In this document: one piece after another, positions 27,301 to 37,500 of the stretch | Layout: each line of letters opens with the position of its first letter | How positions within the stretch are numbered: position 1 is the stretch's first letter | Assembly (NCBI GenBank): GCA_036275295.1 | Contig: DASUEB010000183.1 | Coordinates: 1 to 64,000 of the forward strand | Source of the DNA: DASUEB01 sp036275295 | Lineage (GTDB): Bacteria; Bacteroidota; Bacteroidia; Flavobacteriales_D; Luteibaculaceae | Direction of reading: 5' to 3' | DNA: 64,000 nt | Program-made: the position numbers and the translations under genes | The notes under the pieces: generated by a model | The model's input: only the letters and a program-made list of their open reading frames with translations | The model's database searches: none | Told to the model about the DNA's origin: nothing

Positions 27301-29615
27301 ACCCTGCCGTGAGCACCACTTACTCGCTCATCTTTGCCAATTACCCCAATAGCTGTGGTTACACCCTAACAGGAACTCATTCTATTTCTGTGAATCCCGC
27401 TCCTATTGTTAATTACAGTCCCATTGGTGCGACGGCTTATTGTTTCGATGAACCAAACAATGCTAAAGTGGGCATCAGCATACCTTCGGGCGTAACGGGA
27501 AATCTCACTTACAGCCTAAATGGGGTTGTTCAACCTGTCATCAACGGGGTTGCAAACGGAACGCAGATACCTGTGCCTTTGAACCAGCCCGGATTGACCG
27601 TATTTGCCGTTGAAAGTGTAGTTCAAACCAGCGGAACCTGCAATTTGAGAATCAATTCCCTTCCTATCAATTACTACAATCTTATTGAACCTATCGTTCG
27701 CACCACGGTTGATCGCAACACCGTTTGTCAGAAAGATTCAATCAGTCTCAACTTCGATGTGGTAGCCAGCGAGAGTATCATCATAAGATACACGGTTAAC
27801 AGCGATCCGCGCACCTTGGTGACCCGCGCTGATACATCGATAAAAATTCCGATTACTACCAACACCTTTATTTTCGTTCAAGACGCATCATACTCCATTA
27901 AAACCAGCTGCGACAGAGTAATCAACGAACAGCACAGCATCAATTCACTGGAATCGCCAGACATCAACGTCACCGTCACCAATACGGCTTGCAACAACAC
28001 CAATACCGGTGCGATTCGGGTTACTGTAAATAATACTACGGGGACATTCCAGTATTCGCTTGACGGATCTGCATTTGGAGCAAACAACAACTTTACCCAG
28101 TTATTCTCTGGTTTTCACACGCTCGTTGTGCTTTCGTCGAACGGATGTTCGGTAACGCGCGATGTTGAGGTGATTGCTCAGTCAAACCTCAATGTTACTT
28201 CCAATGTCATCAGCACGGCGTGTGGATTTAACAATGGCTCCGTTAATATTGGCATCACAAGCGGCACCCCTCCATATACCATTTTGTTCGATGGAAACAG
28301 TGTCAACCAAGGGACCATTAGCAATCTGTCCGCCGGAGTTTATCCGTTGCTGGTGATCGACGGAAATAGCTGCGTGGTTCAACGCCAGTTGGTTGTGGCT
28401 CCATCGCAGCCCATCAGTTTCACGCTAACCGATAACGGTCCGGTAGATTGCACTTCGCCTGAATACGGATTGCTTTTCGTTTCCGCTAGCGGCGGTTCTG
28501 GAAATTATTTCTATCAAGCATTGGGTCAACCCGTTCAAACCGACTCTATTTTGAGAGGTTTGTTCCCGCAAACCAACGTCATCACCGTTACAGATGATCG
28601 CGGCTGCTCAGCAACCCAGACCATTAAATTGACCTCGATTCAGAAGTTCATCATTAACCCACAAATTCGCAAGCCATTGGTTTGCTGGGAGGGTAGAGAC
28701 GCCGAAATTTTGATCAATACCACCAACTCGAGTCAACCTTGCATTTATTCGCTTAATAACGTCGATTATCAATCGAACAACCTATTCACCAACATAGGTC
28801 CGGGAACGTTCACCGTTTACGTGCGCGAGACAACCGGTTGTCGCAGGGAGCAGTTCACCTCCTTTGCAGTGACTCGTCCTGAACCGATTAAACTCACCGT
28901 TACGGGATTTGGCGAACCAACGTGCTTCAATAGTACTGACGGATTCATCAGCATGGAAGCCGCTGGGGGAAGTTTGTTGGCCAAAGAATTTACCGTAAAT
29001 GGCACCGACTACAAACTGGGTGGCGAGTTTACCGAATTGAGTAAAGGAAATTACACCCTAATCGCCAGAAACGACGACGGTTGTAACTCGGATACCATTG
29101 CCTTCACGTTGGAGGGTCCAGAAGATATTCTTCTGAGCCACTCCTTTACGTTCAACGGCAACCAGAGCAAAGCCAGTCTAACCATTACGGCCAACGGTGG
29201 TGTGCCTATTTACCTTTACAGCATTGACGGAGTAAATTATTTCACCAGCAATGTATTCAGCGATTTAGACCCAGGGGTTTACACCACTTACGCACGAGAC
29301 AGTCGCAATTGTACGGCGGTTGGTTCGGTGAACATCTCAGGTGTTGGAATCGATGAATGGATAAAAAATCCACATCTCTCTATTGCGCCAAATCCATTTA
29401 CCGACGAGCTCAACCTCTTTAGCGATGTAACCGCGGGCGAGACTTCTGTAAACGTTTACAACAGCCTCGGGCAATTGGTATACCAGCGTAAAGTAGCCCA
29501 ACTGGGGGCAGCCGCTGTCAAACTGGAAGGTTTGCAATCGCTGCCAGCAGGAGTATACCTCATCCATGTGAGCAACGAACTTGGAACTTTGAATCAGAAA
29601 TTGATTAAAAACTAA
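24324..29615 (+). CDS. Giant T9SS-secreted adhesin-like protein with SprB-type repeats
   Basis: 1,763 residues from the ATG at 24324; an ATG at 24309 would add five residues. Signal peptide around LAVIILSFQHAAAQ. Order: an N-terminal beta-sandwich domain (to about 310), PKD/Ig-like units (about 320-660), a cysteine-rich CACPTQAG segment, more Ig-like units, and then several SprB-type repeats (about 1250-1690) of the form Y-S-L-D/N-G...G-x-Y/F-T-V...D...G-C, for example FQYSLDGSAFGANNNF and CIYSLNNVDYQSNNLF. The type A sorting domain begins LSIAPNPFTDEL and ends NQKLIKN. Probably a cell-surface adhesin; SprB mediates gliding in Flavobacterium. No sprF homologue is adjacent. Terminator at 29619. 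Confidence 0.85.
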   Translation: MTKFYPRLRAITYWKFLFTLAVIILSFQHAAAQCTLVADIEPIPRANICLGETVDLLAKNNLTTPIPAMCAVTTDRTCGTGSDSINTTVGNGNVVNTFNSSAPELFGDFGEAQSRNQIIILASELQAMGFVGGKITALSVDIARIEAGKSGTISSLSIKMLCTSQDKFTTSFISGLDEVFAPKPVTVTAGGFFTFNFDKAFEWDGVSNIVIEFCGFAPNGTGAAGANWGTFTRDHVPGFSSWRQSTSSVSSGTCLNGGTERNFNQRPNIRFNICRPKAVNLSYLWTPNDGSLSATNVIRPTASPITNTRYFVRITNNDVPNCFSIDSIDIAVEDPSLFTPSSNSPVCVGNTLQLNANTVGVSYFWSGPNGFSSTAQNPTIPNVTEAAEGTYTFLVDKGFCKATKTINVQIDPIPNTGVPKDSTVCRSTTNINLFGLLTGEDVGGTWIDNNASGALTGSVFNPSVLNNNNMPATFNFTYRIINACGTFNSTVAVTVIATRSAGIDDDTTICETSGAINLFSVLDGTPNTGGTWTDLNNSGGMTPNGFFTPGNLGGNTYQFQYRVTGTSPCPDALSRVTVNVIDQPFAGSDNNAKVCVGGSINLFNQLQNNPKTGGTWTSIDNAGGALNTNTGMYTATGVTPGLYRFRYIVGATAPCIADTAFIFLTVNGVPTISNVESTCSPNNATYTVTFTITGGDPATYAVNPAGTISAGFPKIYTSGPIGDGVAAQFTVSDGNSCGTNSVSTLKRCACPTQAGSVQTTPALQVCNNGSATAIYNGGYASDGNDTLMYVLHTLPGNTLGTIIAQQSSPTFSFGPGITLGTTYYVSAVAGNRLPNNLVDLSDQCLNVSAGVPIRFGNIGSPNFNFSDNPACPGITLSFTSFVSGSPTYSWTGPNNFTSAVANPVINNLQEAAAGTYTLTVSSDGCNASVSKALTVVSKPVVTIGGDASICEGQGGNLRITVNAPAPVVITYTASPGQTQQVLLAPGVNNIPVNPAVSTTYSLIFANYPNSCGYTLTGTHSISVNPAPIVNYSPIGATAYCFDEPNNAKVGISIPSGVTGNLTYSLNGVVQPVINGVANGTQIPVPLNQPGLTVFAVESVVQTSGTCNLRINSLPINYYNLIEPIVRTTVDRNTVCQKDSISLNFDVVASESIIIRYTVNSDPRTLVTRADTSIKIPITTNTFIFVQDASYSIKTSCDRVINEQHSINSLESPDINVTVTNTACNNTNTGAIRVTVNNTTGTFQYSLDGSAFGANNNFTQLFSGFHTLVVLSSNGCSVTRDVEVIAQSNLNVTSNVISTACGFNNGSVNIGITSGTPPYTILFDGNSVNQGTISNLSAGVYPLLVIDGNSCVVQRQLVVAPSQPISFTLTDNGPVDCTSPEYGLLFVSASGGSGNYFYQALGQPVQTDSILRGLFPQTNVITVTDDRGCSATQTIKLTSIQKFIINPQIRKPLVCWEGRDAEILINTTNSSQPCIYSLNNVDYQSNNLFTNIGPGTFTVYVRETTGCRREQFTSFAVTRPEPIKLTVTGFGEPTCFNSTDGFISMEAAGGSLLAKEFTVNGTDYKLGGEFTELSKGNYTLIARNDDGCNSDTIAFTLEGPEDILLSHSFTFNGNQSKASLTITANGGVPIYLYSIDGVNYFTSNVFSDLDPGVYTTYARDSRNCTAVGSVNISGVGIDEWIKNPHLSIAPNPFTDELNLFSDVTAGETSVNVYNSLGQLVYQRKVAQLGAAAVKLEGLQSLPAGVYLIHVSNELGTLNQKLIKN

Positions 29616-29618
29616 ATG

Positions 29619-29644
29619 AAAGGGGCCGTGAATGCGGCCCCTTT
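29619..29644 (+). terminator. Terminator-like hairpin after the first giant gene
   Basis: AAAGGGGCCG (29619-29628) and CGGCCCCTTT (29635-29644) make a perfect 10-bp stem with a six-base loop, starting four bases beyond the stop codon. The following T-run is short. Confidence 0.75.
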
Positions 29645-29783
29645 GCATTTTGGGCTTTGTAATCCATGAAAACCTGAGATACCGTCCTTACCAAAAAACT
29701 TCATGTTTACGGACCCAGGGCAAACAGCGATTAGGGGGTCGCTCAGCGCGAGGTCTACACACCGAGTAATTTGGGATTAATAT

Positions 29784-29791
29784 TAACTTTG
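29784..29791 (+). promoter_or_regulatory. -7 box for the second giant gene
   Basis: TAACTTTG, an exact TAnnTTTG match, 18 bases before the ATG at 29810. The nearest TTG is only 10 bases upstream, so the -33 element is unclear. The box rules out translation from the TTG at 29771. Confidence 0.55.
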
Positions 29792-29809
29792 TCAATCAAC
29801 CACGAGAAT

Positions 29810-32800
29810 ATGCGATTGTTTACCCGAGGAAGATCCCTGTTCATGCAGATTATGGCCGTTTTAAGCACCACGGCGGCGCTAGGCCAAGCCGACTGCATTA
29901 CAGCGGTTCCCATTACTGCCAAAGGACAAATTACAGTAGACAGAACCAAAATTGGTCCTCTGGGTGCATTTAATGAGCCGGGATCGTGTTTTACCGGCGC
30001 CGAAAGAGCTCCCTACTGGTTTAGCTTCGAGGTATGTAAAACGGGTTCACTGGAGTTATTTATAGATCCAACAAATACCGCCGACTTTGATTACGCCTTG
30101 TTCGATATAACCAACGGCTGTGGATCAAAGTTTGATGTAGCTTGTAACTATCAATCTTCAACCGGTACGGCTAATATTACCGGAATTGGTTGCGACAACG
30201 GAGCTTCCTGTGATCCAAGCATTACCGTTCAAGCGGGTAGAACCTACGCGGTGTTATTCTCCCGATTCACCGCTGCTCAGGAGGGGTTTACGCTATTTAT
30301 CGGGGGCTCGTTTGAAATTTTCAATCCAGCAGATTTCGATTTTAAACCGCAGATAACGGGCGATACCGCAGTTTGCGGATTTAGTCAAACGCTAAGTGCA
30401 GCGGTTGCGCCGGGAGTTGACTTGCTTTGGTCGGCAAGCGGTCCTGGAAATGTAACTTTCGATGCAATCAACAGCGCTTCAACTGGAGTTATGGTTGATC
30501 AACCCGGCACTTACACCCTTCGTTTGACCTCGTCAAAAAATCTCTGCGGCGATATCACCGAGCTAAGCGATTCTTTGATGGTGACCTTCAATGCGGTGAA
30601 TAAAAATTTCACCGGTTCCTTACTTAAAGCATGCGCGAGTTCGATTGATTTAATTGACCTTCGAACGGGTTTCAGCGGTGTGTTTCCCTCGGGTGGCACG
30701 TGGAGCGACCTGGATGCCTCTGGCAGACTCGAGCCAAACGGATTTTTTAACGCCTATCAGGCTGGGGGTCAAACGTATCGATTTGCCTACACCATACCTG
30801 CTCAACCCGGAATCTGTTTAGACCTAGACGACACCGTTCAGGTGCAGGTAAGCGAGCCACTGAGTATTCGTCGTGACTCCATTGCCTGTTTCAACGCCGG
30901 CCAGAATTACCGCATGTTTTTCACCCTAGGTGGTGGAGATCCAACCACTTACGAGGCCAACGGTTTTGACATTGTAGGAACGTACTACGGAACGGGTTTT
31001 TATCCCAACGGTTTTACCCATCAACTTACCCTTTCTGATCAAAGCGGCTGTCCTTCAACCGTTCTAGTTGGTCAATACGATTGTAACTGCGCCACTCAGG
31101 CAGCCGAGTTGTTACCTACGGCGGCTATCGACTGTCAGCAACAGTCGGTTCAACTGCAGATCGCCCAGCCGGCTATAAGTAGCGTTGGCCAAGTTGAGGA
31201 ATTCATCCTATTTACGGATGAGACCAATCCCATAGGAAGTATCGTAGCCCGTAGTCTGACGCCCGCGTTTAGCTTAGGTGGTTCGATCACTTCAGGCATT
31301 GTGTACTATGCTGCAGCTGCTCTTGGAACCGATAATGGAAGTGGACAAGTAGATTTAAATGGTGCTTGCCTCAGTTTGTCCGTCCCCATTCGAGTTCGTT
31401 TCCCCGACAGTGGCATCATAACCTTGAGTGGGGATACCGCCATTTGTGAGGAGCAAATCGCCAACCTGCGCTTGGATTACTCTGGCAATGATGACCTTTG
31501 GATCAGTCTTTTCGATGGTGTTTCCAGCACAAACAGGCTTGTTCAACCGGGGCTAAATTTGCTTGCCGTTCAACCTACCTCAACCACCACATACACCATT
31601 ACAACCGCAGTTACGCTATACGACTGCCCAGTAAACACCAGTGGAAACGCCGTTGTTGAAGTGAACAAAAGAGCCGGTTTCAATGCCACCCTCATCAACG
31701 ACTCAGTGGCTTGTTTGAATGCGTTGACCGGAAATCCAACCCTGGCTTTCTTCATTACCAATAGCGACACCATTACGCCCTCATATTCGATTAATGGACA
31801 AAGTCAGAACAGCATTACAGGTGTTACTAACGGGACTATTTACACCCTTCCCAAACTGACCTCAGGCAAAAACACCATTGTGTTCGATGGGTTCACTTCG
31901 CAGGTAAGTGGATGTAGTTACGCTATCAACCCAGTTAGCATTGACTACTACTACTTAGATGAACCGGTGGTGAGTCTACTGGCATCTAAGCAGGAGGTTT
32001 GTTCATTTGGCGATGAGGTGAAGCTGGCCTTCTCTTCTTCGAGCAATCTGAACACTCGTATTTACTACCGCATTAATGGTGTTCCGTTATTTGAGGATGT
32101 TTTGGGTAGTAAAGTAGTCAGCATACCCGTTACCACCAATCTGTCGATTGAACTGGACTCCGCCAGCTACCCAACTTTTGAGGCTTGCTCTTACGGCTTG
32201 CAGGGTTCTGCAACAGTTGACCTATTTACCCGTCCCGCCCTAATCTATCAATTAGAGCAACTAACCTGTATCGACAGCTCGGCCAGACTGGTTATTCAAG
32301 GTGGAGAATCTATACCTTTTTTCAGCGTAAATGCATCTCCATTCTCCAAGGACACGATTTATGAATTTGATAGTGAGGGCTCCCAAGCTTTGGAAATTCG
32401 CTTGGGACAGAACTGTATTTACGAGGATTCCGTTCTGGTGAATCGCATCCCGCCGTTCACACTCAGCGTTGAGGTAACCGATACAAAATGTGGCCAAGCC
32501 AATGGATCTATTGTACCCCAATTGAATGGGTCATTTGTACTCCCTATCACTTACCGTTTTAACAACTCGAGCAAAAACACCAATCTTCCAGCGGGTAACT
32601 ACCTGATAGAAGCCACAGATGCTACCGGTTGTAAAGTTTCATTGACCGATAATATCGCTAGTTCTGCTCCCTTTATTGTTCAAGCTCAAGCCCTGGATAC
32701 GGTTTTGTGTGCTGTAAACAACACGGCGCGGATTGCCGTTAGTGCATCAGGAGGCGATGGCACTGTGTTCACCTACTCTATTGACGGGATTAACTTCACC

Positions 32801-33859
32801 CCTACCGATACTATAGATAATTTACAACCCCAGATTTATACGGTGTATGCTCAAAATGAAGTGGGCTGTTTAGATTCGGTAGAAGTTAAAATACTGGCCG
32901 ACGAGGCATTGGCCATCAACGTAAGCGTTCTTCAGTTTTTGAGATGTTTTGAGAGCAAAGACGCTTCGTTTGCGGTGAATGTATCCAATAGTTCTCAATC
33001 GCTGCAGTACGCTATCAATGGAGGCGCCTTTACCACTTCAAATTTCTTTGATAATGTGGGGCCCGGTACCGTGCAGTTCAGAGCCATTGAACTTGGAGGT
33101 TGCCGCAGAGAAGATCGGGTTTTATTTGAAGTAACACGCCCAGAGAAACTTAGCCTCCAACAGCAATCTAAAGGCAATCCGAGCTGTTTCAACATCAACA
33201 ACGGATTTATCGTTGTGCAGGCACAGGGTGGCACATCGGCCTACACCTATTCTTTGGACGAAGGAATGAGTTTTCAAAGTTCTGGAGTATTTACCGGACT
33301 AACCGGCGGTCAATACCTGATGGTTGCCCAAAATGCCGATGGCTGTAAGTCGGATACCTTGAGCATAACCTTGGATTCCCCGCCTGTGATATCGATTGTT
33401 CAGATCAACGAAACCATCAATCTCGACCAAACTGGAAACATTGAGATCATTGCGCAAGGAGGCTTCCCTCCCCTTCGTTACAGTTTAAACGACGTGGCCT
33501 ATCTAACCACTAACTTGTTTGAGAATCAAGCCCAAGGTCCATACCGCGTGTATGTGAGAGACAACAAAGGTTGTAAAGTCTCTGAGGATATCTACTTGGG
33601 TACCGTTAGCGTGCAAGATATCAGCGCCGATCTCGGCGTGCAACTTTTCCCCAACCCAAGCAATGGACAAGCACATATTACTGGTGCAGCAGGAGAATCC
33701 TATTCTTACGAAATCATGGATGTATCCGGCCGCCTAATGTCTAGCGGACAATTTGTTGATGCCATCCAATTGGATACCCATAAATGGCCTGCGGGTGTTT
33801 ACCAAGTTCGGGTGGGTACCGCAAAAGGAATGCAGATCATTAAGTTGATGGTACAATAA
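29810..33859 (+). CDS. Giant T9SS-secreted protein, paralogue of the upstream gene
   Basis: 1,349 residues from the ATG at 29810; the frame opens at 29771 but the -7 box lies inside that extension. Signal peptide MRLFTRGRSLFMQIMAVLST...ALGQA. The first about 180 residues include a PPC-like domain (APYWFSFEVCKTGSLELFID, FDYALFDITNGCG, QAGRTYAVLFSRFTAAQEGF). From there the order and motifs repeat the upstream giant: GGTWSDLDASGRLEPNGFF, CNCATQAAEL, IYYRINGVPLFE, SprB-type repeats, and GGCRREDRVLFEVTRPEKL. The type A sorting domain begins VQLFPNPSNGQ and ends MQIIKLMVQ. Inferred surface adhesin arising from duplication. A strong terminator follows. Confidence 0.85.
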   Translation: MRLFTRGRSLFMQIMAVLSTTAALGQADCITAVPITAKGQITVDRTKIGPLGAFNEPGSCFTGAERAPYWFSFEVCKTGSLELFIDPTNTADFDYALFDITNGCGSKFDVACNYQSSTGTANITGIGCDNGASCDPSITVQAGRTYAVLFSRFTAAQEGFTLFIGGSFEIFNPADFDFKPQITGDTAVCGFSQTLSAAVAPGVDLLWSASGPGNVTFDAINSASTGVMVDQPGTYTLRLTSSKNLCGDITELSDSLMVTFNAVNKNFTGSLLKACASSIDLIDLRTGFSGVFPSGGTWSDLDASGRLEPNGFFNAYQAGGQTYRFAYTIPAQPGICLDLDDTVQVQVSEPLSIRRDSIACFNAGQNYRMFFTLGGGDPTTYEANGFDIVGTYYGTGFYPNGFTHQLTLSDQSGCPSTVLVGQYDCNCATQAAELLPTAAIDCQQQSVQLQIAQPAISSVGQVEEFILFTDETNPIGSIVARSLTPAFSLGGSITSGIVYYAAAALGTDNGSGQVDLNGACLSLSVPIRVRFPDSGIITLSGDTAICEEQIANLRLDYSGNDDLWISLFDGVSSTNRLVQPGLNLLAVQPTSTTTYTITTAVTLYDCPVNTSGNAVVEVNKRAGFNATLINDSVACLNALTGNPTLAFFITNSDTITPSYSINGQSQNSITGVTNGTIYTLPKLTSGKNTIVFDGFTSQVSGCSYAINPVSIDYYYLDEPVVSLLASKQEVCSFGDEVKLAFSSSSNLNTRIYYRINGVPLFEDVLGSKVVSIPVTTNLSIELDSASYPTFEACSYGLQGSATVDLFTRPALIYQLEQLTCIDSSARLVIQGGESIPFFSVNASPFSKDTIYEFDSEGSQALEIRLGQNCIYEDSVLVNRIPPFTLSVEVTDTKCGQANGSIVPQLNGSFVLPITYRFNNSSKNTNLPAGNYLIEATDATGCKVSLTDNIASSAPFIVQAQALDTVLCAVNNTARIAVSASGGDGTVFTYSIDGINFTPTDTIDNLQPQIYTVYAQNEVGCLDSVEVKILADEALAINVSVLQFLRCFESKDASFAVNVSNSSQSLQYAINGGAFTTSNFFDNVGPGTVQFRAIELGGCRREDRVLFEVTRPEKLSLQQQSKGNPSCFNINNGFIVVQAQGGTSAYTYSLDEGMSFQSSGVFTGLTGGQYLMVAQNADGCKSDTLSITLDSPPVISIVQINETINLDQTGNIEIIAQGGFPPLRYSLNDVAYLTTNLFENQAQGPYRVYVRDNKGCKVSEDIYLGTVSVQDISADLGVQLFPNPSNGQAHITGAAGESYSYEIMDVSGRLMSSGQFVDAIQLDTHKWPAGVYQVRVGTAKGMQIIKLMVQ

Positions 33860-33893
33860 CCGCTGCACCGAAACATACACAGAAAAAATGAAG

Positions 33894-33931
33894 ACTATCC
33901 CTGGCATACCCCAGCCAGGGATAGTTTTTTT
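33894..33931 (+). terminator. Rho-independent terminator after the second giant gene
   Basis: A perfect 12-bp stem, ACTATCCCTGGC (33894-33905) and GCCAGGGATAGT (33914-33925), with an eight-base loop and a following run of T. It sits 35 bases past the stop. Confidence 0.9.
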
Positions 33932-33987
33932 AATGCTTATTGGAACCCGACAATTGCCAGTAAATAACTCAGCGATCTTTGTCGAGC

Positions 33988-34479
33988 CTATTTAAGGTTG
34001 AAGGGGATTTTGTCGATGATTCTGGAGACGGCCGGACAGATGAGCAAATTGTTACTGGTGATGCGGCTCAGTTGGTAGAAATTTTTTCTGTCGGTATGTG
34101 GGTATTCTCGGCAGGCGGTCGGACGGGCATCGTAAACCGAGCAATAATTGTCGGCACCCAAAAAGGCACAAGGCGAGGAATTCAGTACGTAATCGCCATC
34201 GGAATCCAAATGGAGGTATTTTGCAATTAAATCAGAGGGTTTTACGCGGAGCTTTTTCGACAATCTCTCAATATCGATATCTCTAAAAATGGGACTGGTC
34301 GTTTTGCAACAGTTGGCACACGACAGGCAATCGGTATCGCTGAATACCTCCTCGTGCGCATCTTGCATGGCTAAATCGAGAGACTTCGGCTTCTTCTTTG
34401 CCCATTTGCGCAATAATTCATCGTATTGGGGCTTGCGCTGTTTGGCAGCGACAAGCTGCTTGCGATCGGAGTCGTTCAT
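33988..34479 (-). CDS. YkgJ-type cysteine-cluster protein
   Basis: 163 residues. The cysteines are placed as in the zinc/iron-chelating YkgJ family: DCLSCANCCKTTSPIFRDID at the N-terminal half, then SPCAFLGADNYCSVYDARPT and ACREYPHT, and a late LLICPAV. Two pairs of cysteines in CxxCxxCC plus C-x6-7-C and CREYP are the family signature. The family is thought to bind a metal; no enzymatic role is established. A -7 box (34494-34487, minus strand) lies just seven bases before the ATG, so the mRNA should be nearly leaderless. Divergent from addA. Confidence 0.85.
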   Translation of the reverse strand: MNDSDRKQLVAAKQRKPQYDELLRKWAKKKPKSLDLAMQDAHEEVFSDTDCLSCANCCKTTSPIFRDIDIERLSKKLRVKPSDLIAKYLHLDSDGDYVLNSSPCAFLGADNYCSVYDARPTACREYPHTDRKNFYQLSRITSNNLLICPAVSRIIDKIPFNLK

Positions 34480-34486
34480 TGCGGTA

Positions 34487-34494
34487 CAAAAGTA
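34487..34494 (-). promoter_or_regulatory. -7 box for the ykgJ-like gene
   Basis: TACTTTTG on the minus strand matches TAnnTTTG exactly, seven bases ahead of the ATG at 34479. No -33 TTG at the normal spacing was found. Confidence 0.45.
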
Positions 34495-34522
34495 ATGAGC
34501 CTGCAGCGAATATCGAATTTCC

Positions 34523-34536
34523 AGCTAATTTTAGCT
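34523..34536. promoter_or_regulatory. Palindrome in the ykgJ-addA divergent region
   Basis: AGCTAATTTTAGCT is a palindrome with 6-bp arms (AGCTAA / TTAGCT) around TT, 29 bases before the addA ATG. It contains a near -7 box (TAATTTTA). Could be part of the addA promoter or an operator; no protein can be assigned. Confidence 0.3.
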
Positions 34537-34565
34537 CAAATCCATTCTTCGTGCCAAAAAACTTC

Positions 34566-37500
34566 ATGGTTATCAAAGCCTCCGCTGGATCGGGCAAAAC
34601 CTACAATCTGGTTCTTCATTACCTGGCCCTGTTAATGGCTTCGCCTGAGAGCATGAATTTCAAGCGCATCCTCGCGGTGACCTTCACCAAGAAGGCCACG
34701 GCCGAAATGAAGCACCGCATTCTGGAGGCTTTGAAATTATTGATGTCTGATCACTCCGATGCCAAAAAACAACAGAAGAAAAATGAGCTTTTACAACATC
34801 TGATCGAAAAGACGGGAATGGAACGTCCCGTTATCGAAAAACGGGCATTTGATAATTTCACTCACATCCTTCACCATTATCAGCACTTTGCCGTATCGAC
34901 GATTGATAAGTTCAATTTGCGGTTGGTCAAAACATTTGAGTTAGAACTACTCCAGCACGCCGGATTAAATCTCATTATGGATCATCAGGAACTCCTGGCG
35001 AAGGCAATTGATCAAATTATTGATGAGGTGGGAACCAATCCGCAGGTGGATCAGTGGATCCTTGAGTTTCTAACCAAGGAACTGAACGACGGCAAAAAAG
35101 CCAATATCAGAAACCGCTTACTCGAATTTGCTCAGCTGTTGTTTAGTGAAGATCACGCTCAACAAGCTCAGCAACTTACAGAGATCGATCAAAATCGATT
35201 GAAATCAATCGAAACGACCGCTATCGCCCAAATCGAAGACTATAAAAACACAGTGGCATTAAAAGCTCAAGAGATATTGGATCTGTGCAAAATACACCAT
35301 TTATCAGCCGAACATTTTTATCAAAAGTCGAGGGGGATATTTTCTGCATGGGAGAAAATCGTTAAAAAACAGGCGTTTAACATCGCGAGCAAACTGCGAG
35401 AGCGCGATCAGGACCTCTTCGGCAAAGGGGTTGCCGAGGTTCCCGAAATTGTATCCAAGCACCTCGAACTTTGCGATTTTATAGACGCTCGGTTTCAATC
35501 GTTCAAAAAAAATCAGCTCATAGCGAAATCCACCTACCTGGCTGGGTTGTTGGGACAAGTATCGGGAGCGCTCAAGAACCTCAAGAGCAAGGAAGGCATT
35601 TTTTTCAATAGCGATGTAAACGGCTTGTTGGCTCCCGTGGTGCTGAACAATCCCGTTCCATTCATTTACGAGCGGCTGGGAGAACGCTACAACCACTACT
35701 TGATCGACGAGTTTCAGGATACCTCCATCATGCAATGGCAGAACTTTTTACCCTTGATTGACAATGGCTTGGGCAAAGGAATGCGTTCCATTTTGGTTGG
35801 CGACGGAAAGCAAAGCATTTATCGATTTAGGGGTGGAAAAGTGGAGCAGTTTGTCCATTTGCCTCACATCGCCGACAAACCTCAGGGGGTATTGTACGAC
35901 CAGTACGAGACAAATTTAATCAGAGAGTATTTTCCCGAGATCCTGCGCACCAATTACCGCAGTTTTGCTCACATCATCGGGTTTAATAATCGACTGGTGG
36001 AGATGATTCAGCCCATGAGCCCTCTATTGCAAAAGGTATTTGCCGATGGTCAACAGGAGCGGCACGCCGAGGAGCTTGGTTATGTGAAGATTAAAACGAT
36101 CGCTAAGTCTGCCGATCCCGAAGAAGAGGCCGATCTCAACGAACTATTTTGCACCGAGCTGTTGTCCGATCTCAATTCCTTGCACAATCAGCTCGGGAGC
36201 TGGCGAGGTTTTTGCGTATTGGTGAGTCGACATAACGAGGCCAAATGGGTTAGCGACGCGCTGGTGCGCAATCAAATCCCCATCGTTACCGAGTCGAGCT
36301 TATTGGTCTTGAGCGATAGAAACACCCAATTGATTCACGCTATTTGGACCTTGCTCAACGATCCGGTAAATCCCACCGCCATGTACCAGGCCTTTGTAGG
36401 TTGGTGGACGCATAAGGGCGAAGAAATCGATTTAATGGACATACAGCAGCGTTTCAGCCGACGAATAGACGATCATTATCGGGATGCCAAGCGAATTTTC
36501 GATGGCAAGGCATTTCTTACCGAAGCTGGAAGTGAATTATCGCTGGCACAACTGAGGTATTTGAGACCCTCTCAAGCCGTGGGCTTCTTGGCTTCCTTGC
36601 TGGGCTTCGACCGCAATATGACCGGTCAGCTGCAGCGGTATATTGAACAGCACCACATCAACGAGCGCGAGCTGGGACTTTCTAAATATTCGCATTTGCA
36701 GTGGTGGGAACTCAATGGCAACAAAGTATCGGTGGGGTCCAATCAGGAAGATGCCGTGCAAATCATGACCGTTCACAAATCAAAAGGGCTTGAATTTGAT
36801 CATGTATTTATCCCATTTTTAAACTGGCGTCCAGCGACCAACCCATCGTTTAGATGGTTAACAGCCACCGCTGAGGGCCAGCCTGTTCCTATTCCGTTTG
36901 CGGTTCACAAAGACGACGAATTGGAACTGATGCGTGAGCCTTATGAGCAGGAAGCAGAGCTCAGCTTGCTAGATGATGCCAATCGACTGTATGTTGCGAT
37001 GACCCGGGCCGTTAAATCACTCATGGTTTATACTTCGCGACAGCGAAACAAGGGCATGGCTCAGCGATTTTACGACTGGGTGCTCGAGCAGCCCGAATAT
37101 AACCTAGATAAGGGTTTCTTCGAATTGGGCGAAGTAAACAGCTTACGGTATCGAGCACCATCGCCAGAAAAGTCGTCTCATCTATTCGATATCAGTCACC
37201 CCAATTTGCGGCCGGTTTTTGTGGCCGAGGGCATCAACACGCCTCGGTTGGATGAAACACCGCAAACGGAGCGAGAAATTGGTATCATCGTGCATGAAAT
37301 GGTAGAGCGCATTCGCGACATAACCGAAATTGAACCCATCGTAAAATCGATAGGTCAGCGGGTAAACCTCGATGCAAGCCAAATGGAAGACATCGCTCAA
37401 CGACTCGGGATTGTTTATGATCGCGCCTCCGATGCGGGTTGGTTTCCTTACCGCGGTTTGGTGAAAAAAGAACTCATCATAAAACGCGATCAGCAAGAGA

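Noticed and set aside
24324..33859. The repeat-rich giant genes as a tandem DNA repeat or CRISPR
   Set aside because: Repeats are visible only at protein level, with unequal lengths and diverged bases; there are no short, regularly spaced identical repeats.
34398..34565. A longer N-terminus for AddA
   Set aside because: The stretch is opposite the start of the ykgJ-like gene and its promoter; the family begins a few residues before the Walker A motif, at the ATG at 34566.
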